Shown: positions 7,899 to 17,253, numbered from the stretch's first letter. The stretch: 64,000 bases of DNA from Pseudooceanicola aestuarii (GCF_010614805.1 NZ_JAAFZC010000006.1:1-64000), one strand, 5' to 3'. The notes: generated by a model not told the origin, from the letters alone. Made by a program: numbers and translations.

Positions 7899-9812
7899 AT
7901 GCAGCTGGATGCGGAAAGCCACGCCATCGGGACGCTGCTGCTGGAGCGTGGCGCCCTGACGGCGGAGCAGCTCGATGCGGCGGAGGAGCTGGCAGAACGC
8001 TGGAACCTGTCACTGGTGCAGGTTCTGCTGTCGCGGCGCTGGCTGACCACCCAAGAGCTGTACACGCAGATCGCCATCTACCACGATCTGCCGCTGGTCG
8101 ATCTGGAGGACACGCCCGCCGATGCCGAACTGGTGCGGCGGTTCGATCCGGCTGAGTTGAACCGCTTTACCACGATCCCGATCGGCGAAAGCGACGGGAC
8201 CGTCACGGTTGCAACCTCGCGCCCCGGACCGCGCACCCTGCTGCATATCCGCGACACCTATGGCACGCGGACCCGGATCGTCGTGGCTTCGCACCTGCAA
8301 GTCTCCGCCGCGCTGCAACAGGCGTTCCGCGACCAGCATTCGCACGAGGCGGTCTATGCGCTGGCAGAGCTGGATCCCGACATGTCCGCGCAGCAGGTGG
8401 TGACGCCGCCGCAGGTTCTGGTGATCTACCTGCTGCTGTCGGCGCTGCTGTTGGGGCTGGCTTTTGCACCAATCGCCACCCTGATCGTACTGAACGTCTG
8501 CCTGACGGTGTTCTACACCGGGAATTTCCTGTTCAAGGGGCTGCTGGTCTGGGTCGGCGGCGCCGCACAGGAAACATCGTCGCGCGCCATCGCGGCCGAA
8601 GCCCAGATCCTGCGCGACGAGGATCTGCCGGTCTATACCGTGCTGGTGCCCATGTTCCGCGAACCGGAGGTGCTGCCGATCCTCGCGCAGGCGCTGCGGA
8701 ACCTGAATTATCCGCTGGCCAAGCTCGACATCAAGATCGTGCTGGAGGAAGGCGACCACGAGACCATCGAAGCGGCGGAGCGGCTGGACCTGGAAGGCGT
8801 GTTCGAAATCGTGCGCGTCCCGGCTTCGCACCCGCAGACCAAGCCGAAGGCCTGCAATTTCGCGCTGCGCTACGCCCAGGGCGACCTGCTGGTGATCTTC
8901 GATGCCGAGGACAAGCCCGAACCGGATCAGCTGCGCAAGGTTGTCGCCGCCTTCAACCAATCCACGCCCAACACGGCCTGCATCCAGTGCCGTCTGAACT
9001 ATTACAACGCGCGCGAGAACTGGCTGACGCGGATGTTCACGCTGGATTATTCGCTGTGGTTCGACCTGATGCTGCCGGGCCTGGAAAAGATGCGCATCCC
9101 GATCCCGCTGGGCGGCACGTCGAACCACTTTCGCATGGATGTGCTGCGCGAGCTGAACGCCTGGGATCCGTTCAACGTGACCGAAGACGCCGACCTGGGC
9201 ATCCGCCTGACCCAGAAGGGCTATCGCGTCGGGGTGATCGACAGCACCACCTTCGAGGAGGCCAACGTCTCCATTCCCAACTGGATCCGGCAACGCTCCC
9301 GCTGGATCAAGGGCTACATGCAGACTTTCCTGGTGCATTCGCGGCGGCCGGTGCACCTGTGGAACTCGGTCGGGGCGGCGGGCGTCTTCGGGTTCGTCTT
9401 CTTCATCGGCGGCACCGTGCTGTCGGGTCTGCTGAACCCGGTGTTCTGGGCGATCTTCGGGCTGTGGATGGTGTTCGGATCGGTGGCCATCGAACCCTAT
9501 TTCCCCCTGCCGGTGCTGTATCTGTCGCTGATCAACCTGCTGGCCGGCAACGGGCTGCTGATCTACCTGACCATGGTGGCGCCATTCCGGCGACGATGGA
9601 CGGATCTTGCGCCCTGGGGCGTCACGGTGATCGGCTATTGGGTGCTGATGACCATCGCGGCCTACAAGGCGCTGTGGCAGCTGATCTCCAACCCGTTCTA
9701 CTGGGAAAAGACCCAACACGGCCTGTCCAAACATACCGCCAGTGAACTTGCCGGCGCCGAGGCGGAAAGCCTGGGTCCGACCGGCAGCCTGCCGCAGGAT
9801 GTGGGCACATGA
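7899..9812 (+). CDS. Membrane GT2 glycosyltransferase with N-terminal MshEN/GspE-N-type domain
   Basis: The 637-residue protein is a processive family-2 glycosyltransferase. Residues about 8-150 resemble the GspE N-terminal (MshEN) domain, starting IGTLLLERGALTAEQLD; versions of this domain bind cyclic di-GMP. Two membrane helices follow (about 168-215). The catalytic GT2 domain has DAED (about 335), TEDADLG (about 427) and QRSRWIKGY (about 464), the D,D,D,QxxRW signature of synthases. Three or more C-terminal helices would form the export channel. It lacks the PilZ domain of BcsA, so MshEN may be the nucleotide sensor. The usual arginine of the first MshEN motif is absent (AIG instead of RLG), so binding is not certain. 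The stop overlaps the next start (ATGA). Confidence 0.82.
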   Translation: MQLDAESHAIGTLLLERGALTAEQLDAAEELAERWNLSLVQVLLSRRWLTTQELYTQIAIYHDLPLVDLEDTPADAELVRRFDPAELNRFTTIPIGESDGTVTVATSRPGPRTLLHIRDTYGTRTRIVVASHLQVSAALQQAFRDQHSHEAVYALAELDPDMSAQQVVTPPQVLVIYLLLSALLLGLAFAPIATLIVLNVCLTVFYTGNFLFKGLLVWVGGAAQETSSRAIAAEAQILRDEDLPVYTVLVPMFREPEVLPILAQALRNLNYPLAKLDIKIVLEEGDHETIEAAERLDLEGVFEIVRVPASHPQTKPKACNFALRYAQGDLLVIFDAEDKPEPDQLRKVVAAFNQSTPNTACIQCRLNYYNARENWLTRMFTLDYSLWFDLMLPGLEKMRIPIPLGGTSNHFRMDVLRELNAWDPFNVTEDADLGIRLTQKGYRVGVIDSTTFEEANVSIPNWIRQRSRWIKGYMQTFLVHSRRPVHLWNSVGAAGVFGFVFFIGGTVLSGLLNPVFWAIFGLWMVFGSVAIEPYFPLPVLYLSLINLLAGNGLLIYLTMVAPFRRRWTDLAPWGVTVIGYWVLMTIAAYKALWQLISNPFYWEKTQHGLSKHTASELAGAEAESLGPTGSLPQDVGT

Positions 9813-11218
9813 CCCGCAGCGCCGTCTGGCTGGCCCTGGCCCTGCCGCTGTTCGCGGGCCTCCTGCTCTGGCTGGGCTGGACCCAGGCGCATGGCTTCAC
9901 CTCCCCCGCCGTGACCGAGCTGTGGGCCAAGGCGATCGTGCAGATCGACGGCTCGGGCCAATTCGCCGCTTCGGATGCGTTCTATCCGCCGGTGCCCTTC
10001 GCGCTGACCCTGCTGATCCAGTCGTTGCCCGGCCAATCCGCCGCGCCCGGACCCATCGTGCTGTCGGCCCTGCTGGGGGCCACGATCCTGTTGCTTTGGT
10101 TCCGCAACCTGCGGCGCGTGGCGGGAATCTCCCTGCCCGGCAGCCTGGTGACGGTGGCCCTGCTGGGACTGAACCCCGTCTTCCTGCGCGCCCTGGCCGA
10201 CGGTCCCGAGACGATGCTGACCCTGCTGGGCACCTGGCTGTTCGCCCGGGGCATCGTGAACCTGCGCCTGACCGGGAACGCGCCCGACATGATGAAGGTC
10301 GCCGTAGGGCTGCTGACCGTGGCGCTGTCCGACAGCTACGGGCTGATGATCAGCCTGGGCGCGGTGCCGTTCCTGATCGTGGCCGCGCGCCCCAGCATGA
10401 TCGCGACCTCCTCTTTCGGCTATCTCTTCGCGATGTTCTACCCGGTGGCGGCGGCCGTCGGATCGCTGATTTTCGTCAGCTTGATCTTCAACAGCGCGCT
10501 GGTGCCGCAATTGCTGGAACAGCCCTCGCCCGTGCCGCTGGCCGAACATCTGCTGATCCTGTCGGGCGTCGTCCCGGTGGCGCTGATGGTGGCGTTCCGG
10601 CATATCCTGATGCCGCGCCTGTTCATGCCCATCGTGGCGGCGGTGGGCACGGTGCTGGGCGCCTACGTATTGAACATCTTCTTCAACGTCGAAGGCGACC
10701 CGCTGATCGCCATCGTGCCGATGCTGGGCGTGGTGGTGGCCGGCCTGCGGTTCTGGCCGCCGGTTCGATTGCGCGAGCCGCTCATCATCGTCATGCTGGC
10801 ATTCAACCTGATGCAATCTGTCCTGGTGGTCAGCAACACGTCGGTGGCCGAAACCCGCGACTGGCTGCAAGCGAGCCTGGGGCGCAGTTCGGATGCCGAC
10901 GACCCCACCCGCCAGGCCGCGCAATTCCTGAGGGACAAGGACGGCATCATGCTGGACGTGGAACGCAATCCCGCGATGGTGGTCGCCATCGGCACGGCGG
11001 ACCGCCTCGTGACCTCGGGGCAACCGGCCTATGACTGGGCACTGGAGGGCGGCGTGCCGCAGGCGCCTTATATCGTGGTTCCGAAGGTGACAGAGGGTGC
11101 ACCGGCGGCGGATCGCGTGCTGCGCCGCTTCCCGGAGCTGCACCACGATCGCCTTGCCGGCTATGACGAGATTTACGGCAACAGCCGTTGGCGTGTATTC
11201 GGGAAGACAGGGTTCTAG
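9809..11218 (+). CDS. Polytopic membrane protein of the polysaccharide locus, function unknown
   Basis: The 469-residue protein has about 9-10 hydrophobic segments and starts with a signal-anchor. The general layout (a long first periplasmic loop, then regular helices, then a soluble C-terminal region after about residue 330) recalls GT-C or PMT-like membrane glycosyltransferases. I see no clear DxD or ExD motif in the first loop that would prove this. It overlaps the synthase gene by four bases and is followed at once by the response regulator, so it belongs to the same operon. It could modify, extend or export the glycan. Confidence 0.55.
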   Translation: MTRSAVWLALALPLFAGLLLWLGWTQAHGFTSPAVTELWAKAIVQIDGSGQFAASDAFYPPVPFALTLLIQSLPGQSAAPGPIVLSALLGATILLLWFRNLRRVAGISLPGSLVTVALLGLNPVFLRALADGPETMLTLLGTWLFARGIVNLRLTGNAPDMMKVAVGLLTVALSDSYGLMISLGAVPFLIVAARPSMIATSSFGYLFAMFYPVAAAVGSLIFVSLIFNSALVPQLLEQPSPVPLAEHLLILSGVVPVALMVAFRHILMPRLFMPIVAAVGTVLGAYVLNIFFNVEGDPLIAIVPMLGVVVAGLRFWPPVRLREPLIIVMLAFNLMQSVLVVSNTSVAETRDWLQASLGRSSDADDPTRQAAQFLRDKDGIMLDVERNPAMVVAIGTADRLVTSGQPAYDWALEGGVPQAPYIVVPKVTEGAPAADRVLRRFPELHHDRLAGYDEIYGNSRWRVFGKTGF

Positions 11219-11228
11219 GGGGTTCCAG

Positions 11229-12161
11229 ATGGCACATCGCATCATGTCCGTGGACGATTCGGAGATCGCGCAGGAGTTCATCCGCGCCGCGCTGTCCGAC
11301 ATCGGCTACGAAAATCTCGTCAGCTTCCTGAACCCGCTGGAGGCGTTCGAAGCCCTGTCCAGCGGGCAGGAAACGGCGGACCTGATCCTTGTCGACGTGA
11401 TGATGCCCGAGATCGACGGCGTCGAACTCTGCGCGCGCATTCGCGGGGTAAAGGATCTTGTGGACACGCCGATCATCATGCTGACCAGCCGCACCGACAT
11501 GGAGACCCTGAACCATGCCTTCCTGGCCGGGGCGAACGATTATGTGACCAAGCCGTTCAACCGGATCGAACTTCAGGCCAGGATGCGCAGCTGCCTGCGG
11601 CTGAAATCCGAACTCGACCGGCGGCATTCCGGCGGGGGGCACCGCCGGGCGCCCAGGGTGCCGGTCGCCGAAATGACCGAGGTTCTCAACAACAAGGCGG
11701 GATTTCAGGCGGCGCTACAGGCGGTCCCGGCCGCCGTGCACCACCGGTTCGGGCTGACGGTGTTCCGCGTGGTCGGGCTGCATGAAGCGGCGGACCGCAC
11801 GCCCTCCGAAAGCGCCGAGATCTACGGCAGCATCGGCGGCCTGCTGGGCGCGGTGCCGGTGCCCGCGCGCGACATCTTCTGCCATTGGGACAAGGATCTG
11901 TTCTGTCTCGCCACCCTTGACGCAACCGAGGACAGCATGCGCCGGACCGCTCAGACCTTCATCGACGCCGTGAGCCAGGTCAGGCTGTCCTACCGGGAAA
12001 GCTGGGCCAAGATACCCTTGGCCCTGTGTGCAACTCTGGTTCTGCCCGGCAAACTGCCCCCGGCCTCGGCACTTGGTCAGGGGATCGCGGCAGCTGAACG
12101 TTTTGCGAATACGGCCGGGCCTGGCATCCAGGTCACGTCCCCTGTTGCGGTAGGTAACTGA
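11229..12161 (+). CDS. Response regulator with a degenerate GGDEF-like output domain
   Basis: The 310-residue protein has an N-terminal receiver domain (residues about 3-125) with the acidic pocket in SVDDSE, the phospho-acceptor Asp in LILVDVMMPEIDG, the Thr/Ser of MLTSRT and the Lys of VTKPFN. The remaining 170 residues follow the order of a diguanylate cyclase: LNNKAGFQAAL resembles the NRR-F segment, and HWDKDLFCLATL occupies the place of GGDEF. The catalytic signature itself is lost. The start at 11229 follows an AGGGGGTT ribosome site. It lies between the membrane protein and the histidine kinase in one operon. I infer a signalling rather than an enzymatic role. Confidence 0.68.
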   Translation: MAHRIMSVDDSEIAQEFIRAALSDIGYENLVSFLNPLEAFEALSSGQETADLILVDVMMPEIDGVELCARIRGVKDLVDTPIIMLTSRTDMETLNHAFLAGANDYVTKPFNRIELQARMRSCLRLKSELDRRHSGGGHRRAPRVPVAEMTEVLNNKAGFQAALQAVPAAVHHRFGLTVFRVVGLHEAADRTPSESAEIYGSIGGLLGAVPVPARDIFCHWDKDLFCLATLDATEDSMRRTAQTFIDAVSQVRLSYRESWAKIPLALCATLVLPGKLPPASALGQGIAAAERFANTAGPGIQVTSPVAVGN

Positions 12162-12164
12162 CCC

Positions 12165-14162
12165 ATGGCACGCCCGGATTATTACCCAGAGGCGGACTTC
12201 GCCGTCGACCGCCGGTCCAGAACGCAGTTCCGGCTGCTGATGATCACGGTTGTCCTGGTCTTCCTGGCGGGGATGTTCCTTCTGGCCTGGACCGATCACC
12301 GCAGGTCCGCGGCGCGGGCCCATCAGCAATTGGGATATTTCGCCGAATTGTTCCAGCAATCGCTGGAGGCCTCGCTCAATATAGCCAACCTGAAGATGTG
12401 GGCGATGATCGACGACATCTCCTATGTCCCCTTCCGCCAGACCGAAAATGTCGATGACATCTACGGGCGCCGTCTGCGCCGCACGGTAGAGGACGTGCCC
12501 CAGATTGACAGCCTGCTGCTGATCGATACCGAAGGCACGGTCATGTGGTCGACGACCGAAGTGATGGTGGGCTTGAACCTGGCCGACCGCGCCTATTTCC
12601 AGAAAGCGATCACCATGTCGCGCGGGGAATTCACGGTGGGATCACCCATCAATTCGCGTGGTACGGCGCGTCGGCTGACCCCCATCGCCTGGCCCATCAT
12701 CAGCTCCGCCGGTGAACTTCGGGGGATCTTCGTCTCCTCCCTCGGGGAACCCTACTTCGCCGAACTGCTGAGCCTTCAGGGCGTGGAGGACGACATGATC
12801 GTGCGGATCGTCACCGCCGACGGGGCAACGGCCTTTGCCACCGGAACTGACGGCCTCGCCGATCCCGGCAGGCTGATGACCGCCAGCCGCCCGATCGGCG
12901 CGCTTGGCCTGGAAATCCAGGTCAGCCGGTCGCGCCGGGCGGTCCTGCGCAATTACTGGGACCGCACGCTGGCCTTCGGGTTCATCGCCACGCTGCTGTT
13001 CTTCACCGTTCTGCTGTCGGCGATCCGGGCGCGGTCGCAATCGGTGATGCTGGCCGCCGGCCTGAAACGCTCGGAGCAGGATCGGCTGAAGATCCAGACG
13101 ACGCAGCGCGAATTCGACGCGATCTTCGAGAATGTGGGCGACGGTATCGTGGTGTTCGACGACATCGATACCCTGCACCGTTCCAATCTGGCCGCGCGGC
13201 GGTTTCTGGACGTGGACGACGACGAATCCGCCGTGCACCGCCTGCGCGAGCGGCTGCCGCCCTTCGCCGATATTCCCAAGGAAACGGCCGTCTATCCCCT
13301 GAACCTCGCACCGCGCGATCCCGGTGGGCCCCCCCAGCGGTTGCAATGCCGGGTCATGAAGCTTCACCTGTACGGCACCGACATCGCCTATTGCGTGCTG
13401 GAAGACATCTCCGCCGAGGAACGCCTGGCGGAGACGCGGATGTCCTTCGTCACCTCGGTGAACCACGAGTTGCGCACCCCGTTGACCTCGCTGTCCGGCG
13501 CGCTGGACCTGCTGCGGGCCCGGTTCGAGGCCGAACTGCCGGCGGGCGCGAAGAAACTCGTCAACATGGCCGCCCGCAATGCCGACCGGCTGCTGGTGCT
13601 GGTCAATGACATCCTGACGCTGCAAGCCATCGACCAGCAGCAATTGTCGATCAACCGCGAACCCGTCGCCGTGGCGGAAGCGCTGTCCGAAGCCGTGACC
13701 ACCAACACCGGTTATGGCGTCGGGCGGGATGTCTCCATCGCCGCCGATCCTTTGCCGACGGGTGAAGATCCCGTGCTGCTGCTGGACCGGGTGCGGCTGC
13801 AACAGGTCCTGGCCAACCTGATTTCCAACGCGATCAAGTATTCGCCGCCGGGCTCACAGGTCCGTATCGGTGCCGAGATCCACCCGCGATCCGTCCGGTT
13901 CTACGTCAGCGACACCGGCCCCGGCATTCCCGAGGATGCGCTCGACCGGCTGTTCGACAGGTTCACCAAGCCGGTGCACGGGCATGACATCCAGGTCAGC
14001 GGCACCGGGCTGGGACTCGCCATCACCCGCGAGCTCGTCCATCGTCAGGGCGGAGAAATCACCGTCGAATCCCGCGCGCAAGCCGATGGCGCCAAGGACA
14101 GCGGAACGACCTTTCACGTCAGTTTTCAGCGCCAATCCGGCACGGAGGGCCAAACAGCATGA
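12165..14162 (+). CDS. Membrane sensor histidine kinase (Cache-type sensor, PAS-like, HisKA, HATPase)
   Basis: The 665-residue kinase has a first membrane helix at about 24-42, a periplasmic Cache-like sensor (about 45-262) and a second helix at about 268-286. A PAS-like region (about 310-415) is followed by the HisKA box NHELRTPLTSLSGALDLL (phospho-His at about 434). The ATPase domain has the N box ANLISNAIKYSPPG, G1 DTGPGIPEDALDRLF and G2 GTGLGLAITREL. It would autophosphorylate on a periplasmic signal and phosphorylate the neighbouring regulators. The gene starts 4 bases after the first regulator and overlaps the second regulator by four bases, so all three are coupled. Confidence 0.88.
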   Translation: MARPDYYPEADFAVDRRSRTQFRLLMITVVLVFLAGMFLLAWTDHRRSAARAHQQLGYFAELFQQSLEASLNIANLKMWAMIDDISYVPFRQTENVDDIYGRRLRRTVEDVPQIDSLLLIDTEGTVMWSTTEVMVGLNLADRAYFQKAITMSRGEFTVGSPINSRGTARRLTPIAWPIISSAGELRGIFVSSLGEPYFAELLSLQGVEDDMIVRIVTADGATAFATGTDGLADPGRLMTASRPIGALGLEIQVSRSRRAVLRNYWDRTLAFGFIATLLFFTVLLSAIRARSQSVMLAAGLKRSEQDRLKIQTTQREFDAIFENVGDGIVVFDDIDTLHRSNLAARRFLDVDDDESAVHRLRERLPPFADIPKETAVYPLNLAPRDPGGPPQRLQCRVMKLHLYGTDIAYCVLEDISAEERLAETRMSFVTSVNHELRTPLTSLSGALDLLRARFEAELPAGAKKLVNMAARNADRLLVLVNDILTLQAIDQQQLSINREPVAVAEALSEAVTTNTGYGVGRDVSIAADPLPTGEDPVLLLDRVRLQQVLANLISNAIKYSPPGSQVRIGAEIHPRSVRFYVSDTGPGIPEDALDRLFDRFTKPVHGHDIQVSGTGLGLAITRELVHRQGGEITVESRAQADGAKDSGTTFHVSFQRQSGTEGQTA

Positions 14163-14566
14163 GAATTCTGTTCGTCGACGACGAAGCCGACATCCGGGAA
14201 CTGATCGAAATGGCGGTCATGATCGAAGACGACATCGAGGCGACCTTTGCCGGGACTGGCCTTGAGGCGCTGGCCCTGCTGGAAACGCAGGTCTTCGACA
14301 TCCTGTTCCTGGACGTGATGATGCCACCCCCCGACGGTCTGGCCGTATTGCGGGCGGCGCGCGCCAATACGGACCAGGGCGACGCGATCATCGTCATGTG
14401 CACCGCCCGCACCTCTGCGGAGTCAGAGGCCGAATTTCGCGCGCTCGGCGCTGATCACATCCTGCACAAGCCGTTCAAACCTCTGAAACTCGCCGAGTAC
14501 ATCCGCTCCATTTCCAGGTCCTCCGTCCCGTCGCGGGACAGCTGGTCCGCCCGGAAACCGCTGTGA
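14159..14566 (+). CDS. Single-domain response regulator
   Basis: The 135-residue protein is a receiver domain with a very short C-terminal extension and no DNA-binding domain. Key residues are visible: VDDEAD, the phospho-acceptor Asp in LFLDVMMPPPDG, MCTARTS and the Lys in LHKPFKP. It may act by protein contact or as a phosphate shuttle with the HPt protein at 5574. It overlaps the kinase gene upstream (ATGA), and its stop overlaps the next start (TGATG). Confidence 0.85.
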   Translation: MRILFVDDEADIRELIEMAVMIEDDIEATFAGTGLEALALLETQVFDILFLDVMMPPPDGLAVLRAARANTDQGDAIIVMCTARTSAESEAEFRALGADHILHKPFKPLKLAEYIRSISRSSVPSRDSWSARKPL

Positions 14567-15270
14567 TGCTGCTGCTGAAACGTTGCATTCGACCGCGCAT
14601 TGCGATGAACCCGCTGGCGCTTGCCGCAGTGGCGCTGCATCTTCTTGTCCCGTCCGGGGCGCAGGCCAATGCCTGGCAGCGTGAGGAGGGCAAGTCGTTT
14701 TTGTCGTTTTCCCTCCAGTCCACGGTCGACGGGCCGGATTTCGGGCAGAATGCGTCGCTCTATTACGAATACGGTCTGACCGAGGCGCTGACCCTCGGCG
14801 TCGATGCCGGGCACAACCTAGAGACCGGCGACAGTTTCGGCATCGTCTTTCTTCAGACGCCGTTGCCGCTTTCGGCGGGGCCGGATCTATTCGCCGCCGA
14901 TCTTGGTGTCGGCGTCGCCGAGGTCGCGGACGCCCGCCGTGCCGTGCTGCGCCCCGGCCTGGCCTGGGGCCGATCCTACCAGGCCGCCTGGGGCAACGGC
15001 TGGATGGGGATCGAGGCAAACTACGCCCTCTACGAAGGCGGGGAGAGCCTTGGAAAGGTCGATACCACCTTCGGCATCAACCACGCCAATGGCTCGCTCA
15101 GTATCGGGCAATTGCAATTCTCCGCCCCTTCCGGCGGAGACAGCACCATTGCCCTTGCGCCGTCCCACGTCATCAAGCTGTCGGACAGCAGTTTCCTCGA
15201 ACTGGGCGGGGTCCACGAATTCCGCAACGATGTCACGACCCTGAAACTGGGGATGTGGACCGCGTTCTAG
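14566..15270 (+). CDS. Probable outer-membrane beta-barrel-like protein
   Basis: The 234-residue protein has a signal peptide (cleavage near GAQANAWQ). The mature part is rich in alternating short strands with aromatic and glycine residues (FLSFSLQST, YYEYGL, LTLGVDAGH, FAADLGVGVAE) and ends with a C-terminal aromatic residue (GMWTAF), as in outer-membrane proteins. No family was recognised. It is the last gene of the polysaccharide and signalling operon and could be the export or surface component. The ATG at 14566 overlaps the preceding stop (TGATG); the in-frame GTG at 14563 is less likely. Confidence 0.6.
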   Translation: MLLLKRCIRPRIAMNPLALAAVALHLLVPSGAQANAWQREEGKSFLSFSLQSTVDGPDFGQNASLYYEYGLTEALTLGVDAGHNLETGDSFGIVFLQTPLPLSAGPDLFAADLGVGVAEVADARRAVLRPGLAWGRSYQAAWGNGWMGIEANYALYEGGESLGKVDTTFGINHANGSLSIGQLQFSAPSGGDSTIALAPSHVIKLSDSSFLELGGVHEFRNDVTTLKLGMWTAF

Positions 15271-15286
15271 GGCACATCCCGAACAT

Positions 15287-16297
15287 TCAGAGAAAGGCGC
15301 CGAACCCCCAGCCTGCCAAGGTCGCGCCCACCAGCGCCAGCGACAGGTACAACAGGAACGGCCGGATCTTCAGCACCGGAAAGATCGCCATGGCGCCCCA
15401 GATGCTGACCGCCCCGCCGGAGACAAGAAAGGCCAGTGCCGCGCCCGGCGCCATGCCGTGGTCCAACATCGCGCGGGTCAGCGGCAGGGCGGCGAACCCG
15501 TCCAGATAGGCCGGCGCCCCGACAATTACGGCCAGCGGCACGGCCCACCAGCTTTCCGGTCCCAGGTAGAGGGCAAGGGCCGTCGGGCTGAGCGCCGCGT
15601 TCAGCCAGTATTCCGCCGCGAAGGCCGGCACCAGGCAGAGGATCACCAGCCGGGAGGTGGCCACGGTTTCGCTCTGGAACCTGCGTCGTCTCGCGGGCTC
15701 TTTCCAGAAGGCGAGCCGGAAGCCGTCCGGGCGACAGCCCGCGCCTGAACCGTGCAGGGAGGGTGCGAACCGCGTCTGTCGCAACGGGCTGGCGGTCCAC
15801 GCCACGGGCGCTGCAAGCGTGGCCAGACCGGCGAATACACCCAGGCCAAACGCGGCAAGGGTCTTGGCCACGGCAAATCCTGGGCCAAGGGTTGCGATGG
15901 TCGCCGCCAACATCGCCGGGTCCGTGATCGGCGAGGCCAGCCAGAACGCCATGACCGGGGCCAGTGGCACCCCGGAGGCCAGAAGCCCCGCCATCAATGG
16001 CAGGACCGTGATCCCGCAGACCGGCGTGAAGGCCCCCACGACAGAGGCCGCAAGGATCGCCTGGTAGCGCCTCCCCTCAAACACCCGCGCCACATGCGCC
16101 GACGCGCCACTGGCCATCACCCAGGCCGCAAGGAGAATTCCGGGGACCACCAACGGGGCAACGTCCATCAGACCCTGGAAGACAAAGCCCAGGGTTTCCA
16201 GAATGGCGCCGGGCCAGGCGAGAAACAGGCCAAGAGAGGCCACGAAGGTAATGGCCATGGCACCGCCGGTGGATGCGGACAGGACGCGTTTGATCAT
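15287..16297 (-). CDS. Permease of the YraQ/ArsP-like (DUF318) family
   Basis: The 336-residue protein has about 8-10 membrane helices. Two related halves are suggested by the conserved loops TPVCGITVLPLMAGLL and GAPAYLDGFAALPLTRAML, a layout known from the YraQ/ArsP permeases, some of which export organoarsenicals. The Cys in the first loop is of interest because ArsP uses cysteines, but I cannot assign a substrate. The ATG at 16297 follows GGAG with correct spacing. It is transcribed away from the LysR gene, the usual layout of a regulator and its target. Confidence 0.66.
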   Translation of the reverse strand: MIKRVLSASTGGAMAITFVASLGLFLAWPGAILETLGFVFQGLMDVAPLVVPGILLAAWVMASGASAHVARVFEGRRYQAILAASVVGAFTPVCGITVLPLMAGLLASGVPLAPVMAFWLASPITDPAMLAATIATLGPGFAVAKTLAAFGLGVFAGLATLAAPVAWTASPLRQTRFAPSLHGSGAGCRPDGFRLAFWKEPARRRRFQSETVATSRLVILCLVPAFAAEYWLNAALSPTALALYLGPESWWAVPLAVIVGAPAYLDGFAALPLTRAMLDHGMAPGAALAFLVSGGAVSIWGAMAIFPVLKIRPFLLYLSLALVGATLAGWGFGAFL

Positions 16298-16344
16298 CAG
16301 GGGCTCCGTTCCGGGTGCCCGCATCTATGGCGCAAGAAAAGGTA

Positions 16345-16356
16345 TCGTTGAAACGA
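16345..16356. promoter_or_regulatory. Candidate LysR operator between permease and regulator
   Basis: TCGTT-GA-AACGA is a perfect inverted repeat inside the 95-base gap between the divergent permease and LysR genes. Its size and position fit a LysR-type binding site, but this is inference only. Confidence 0.35.
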
Positions 16357-16392
16357 ATAGTACAAATAGCAAGCATAAGATAAACTGGTGGG

Positions 16393-17253
16393 ATGAGACA
16401 ACTCGACAGCGATCTCCTGCGATCTTTCCTTGCGGTTGCCGATGCCGGAAGCATGACCGGAGGCGCGCAGCAGGTGCATCGCTCCCAATCCGCCGTTAGC
16501 TTGCAGATCGGCCAGCTCGAAGAGTTGCTGGGCACGCCGGTCTTTCTGCGACATGGGCGGGGTGTCCACCTGACCGAAGCCGGAGAGACGCTTCTGACCG
16601 CAGCGCGGCAGGTCGTTCAGATTCTGGATCGCACACGGGCCGAAATCGGCGGCAAGGGCCTTGCCGGTCGGCTGCGGCTGGGCATACCGGAGGAGCATGG
16701 CACGGGCCACCTGCCGACCATCATCGGCCGGTTCGCCCGCCGCCACCCCGAAGCGGAGGTGATGGTGCGATCCGCGAACAGCAGCGCGTTTCCAGCCGCG
16801 CTGGCCTCCGGGCAACTGGACATGGCCATCCACGACGTCGAAACCGTGACAGAGCGCATGACCTTGCTGCGGGACGTGCCCCTGGGCTGGGTCGGCAGTA
16901 GATCCCATCCGCTGCCCCCGGTCGGCACGGTGCCGGTGGCGCTTTTTGACAGCGCCTGCTGGTGGCGGGCCGCAGCGGTTCGGTCGCTGGAAAAATGCGA
17001 ACGCGACTACCGCGTGGTCCTCACCAGCGAAAGTTCGGGCGGCATCGCCGCGGCGATCGAGGCCGGTATCGCCATAGGTCTGCTGGATTGTTCAAACTTG
17101 CCGAAGGCCCTCGTCCCGCTTGCCCCCATCGCGGGGCTGGCGGCACCGTCCCCCTCGAAACTCGTGCTCGAAATGGCGGCCGTGCCCTCCAGTCCACTGG
17201 CCAAGGCGATGGCGGAAACCGTCATCCGCTCCTACCGGGAAAAGGCCCCATAG
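16393..17253 (+). CDS. LysR-family transcriptional regulator
   Basis: The 286-residue protein has an N-terminal winged helix-turn-helix (about 2-62), with LRSFLAVADAGSMTGGAQQV and SQSAVSLQIGQLEELLG typical of LysR proteins. A periplasmic-binding-protein-like effector domain runs to the C-terminus. It is divergent from the permease at 15287-16297 and probably controls it. The effector cannot be predicted. Confidence 0.88.
   Translation: MRQLDSDLLRSFLAVADAGSMTGGAQQVHRSQSAVSLQIGQLEELLGTPVFLRHGRGVHLTEAGETLLTAARQVVQILDRTRAEIGGKGLAGRLRLGIPEEHGTGHLPTIIGRFARRHPEAEVMVRSANSSAFPAALASGQLDMAIHDVETVTERMTLLRDVPLGWVGSRSHPLPPVGTVPVALFDSACWWRAAAVRSLEKCERDYRVVLTSESSGGIAAAIEAGIAIGLLDCSNLPKALVPLAPIAGLAAPSPSKLVLEMAAVPSSPLAKAMAETVIRSYREKAP

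Noticed and set aside
6129..9734. Long minus-strand open frames opposite the BcsB-like and GT2 genes
   Set aside because: Their translations are His/Arg/Gln-rich shadows of the plus-strand genes and have no ribosome sites or domains.
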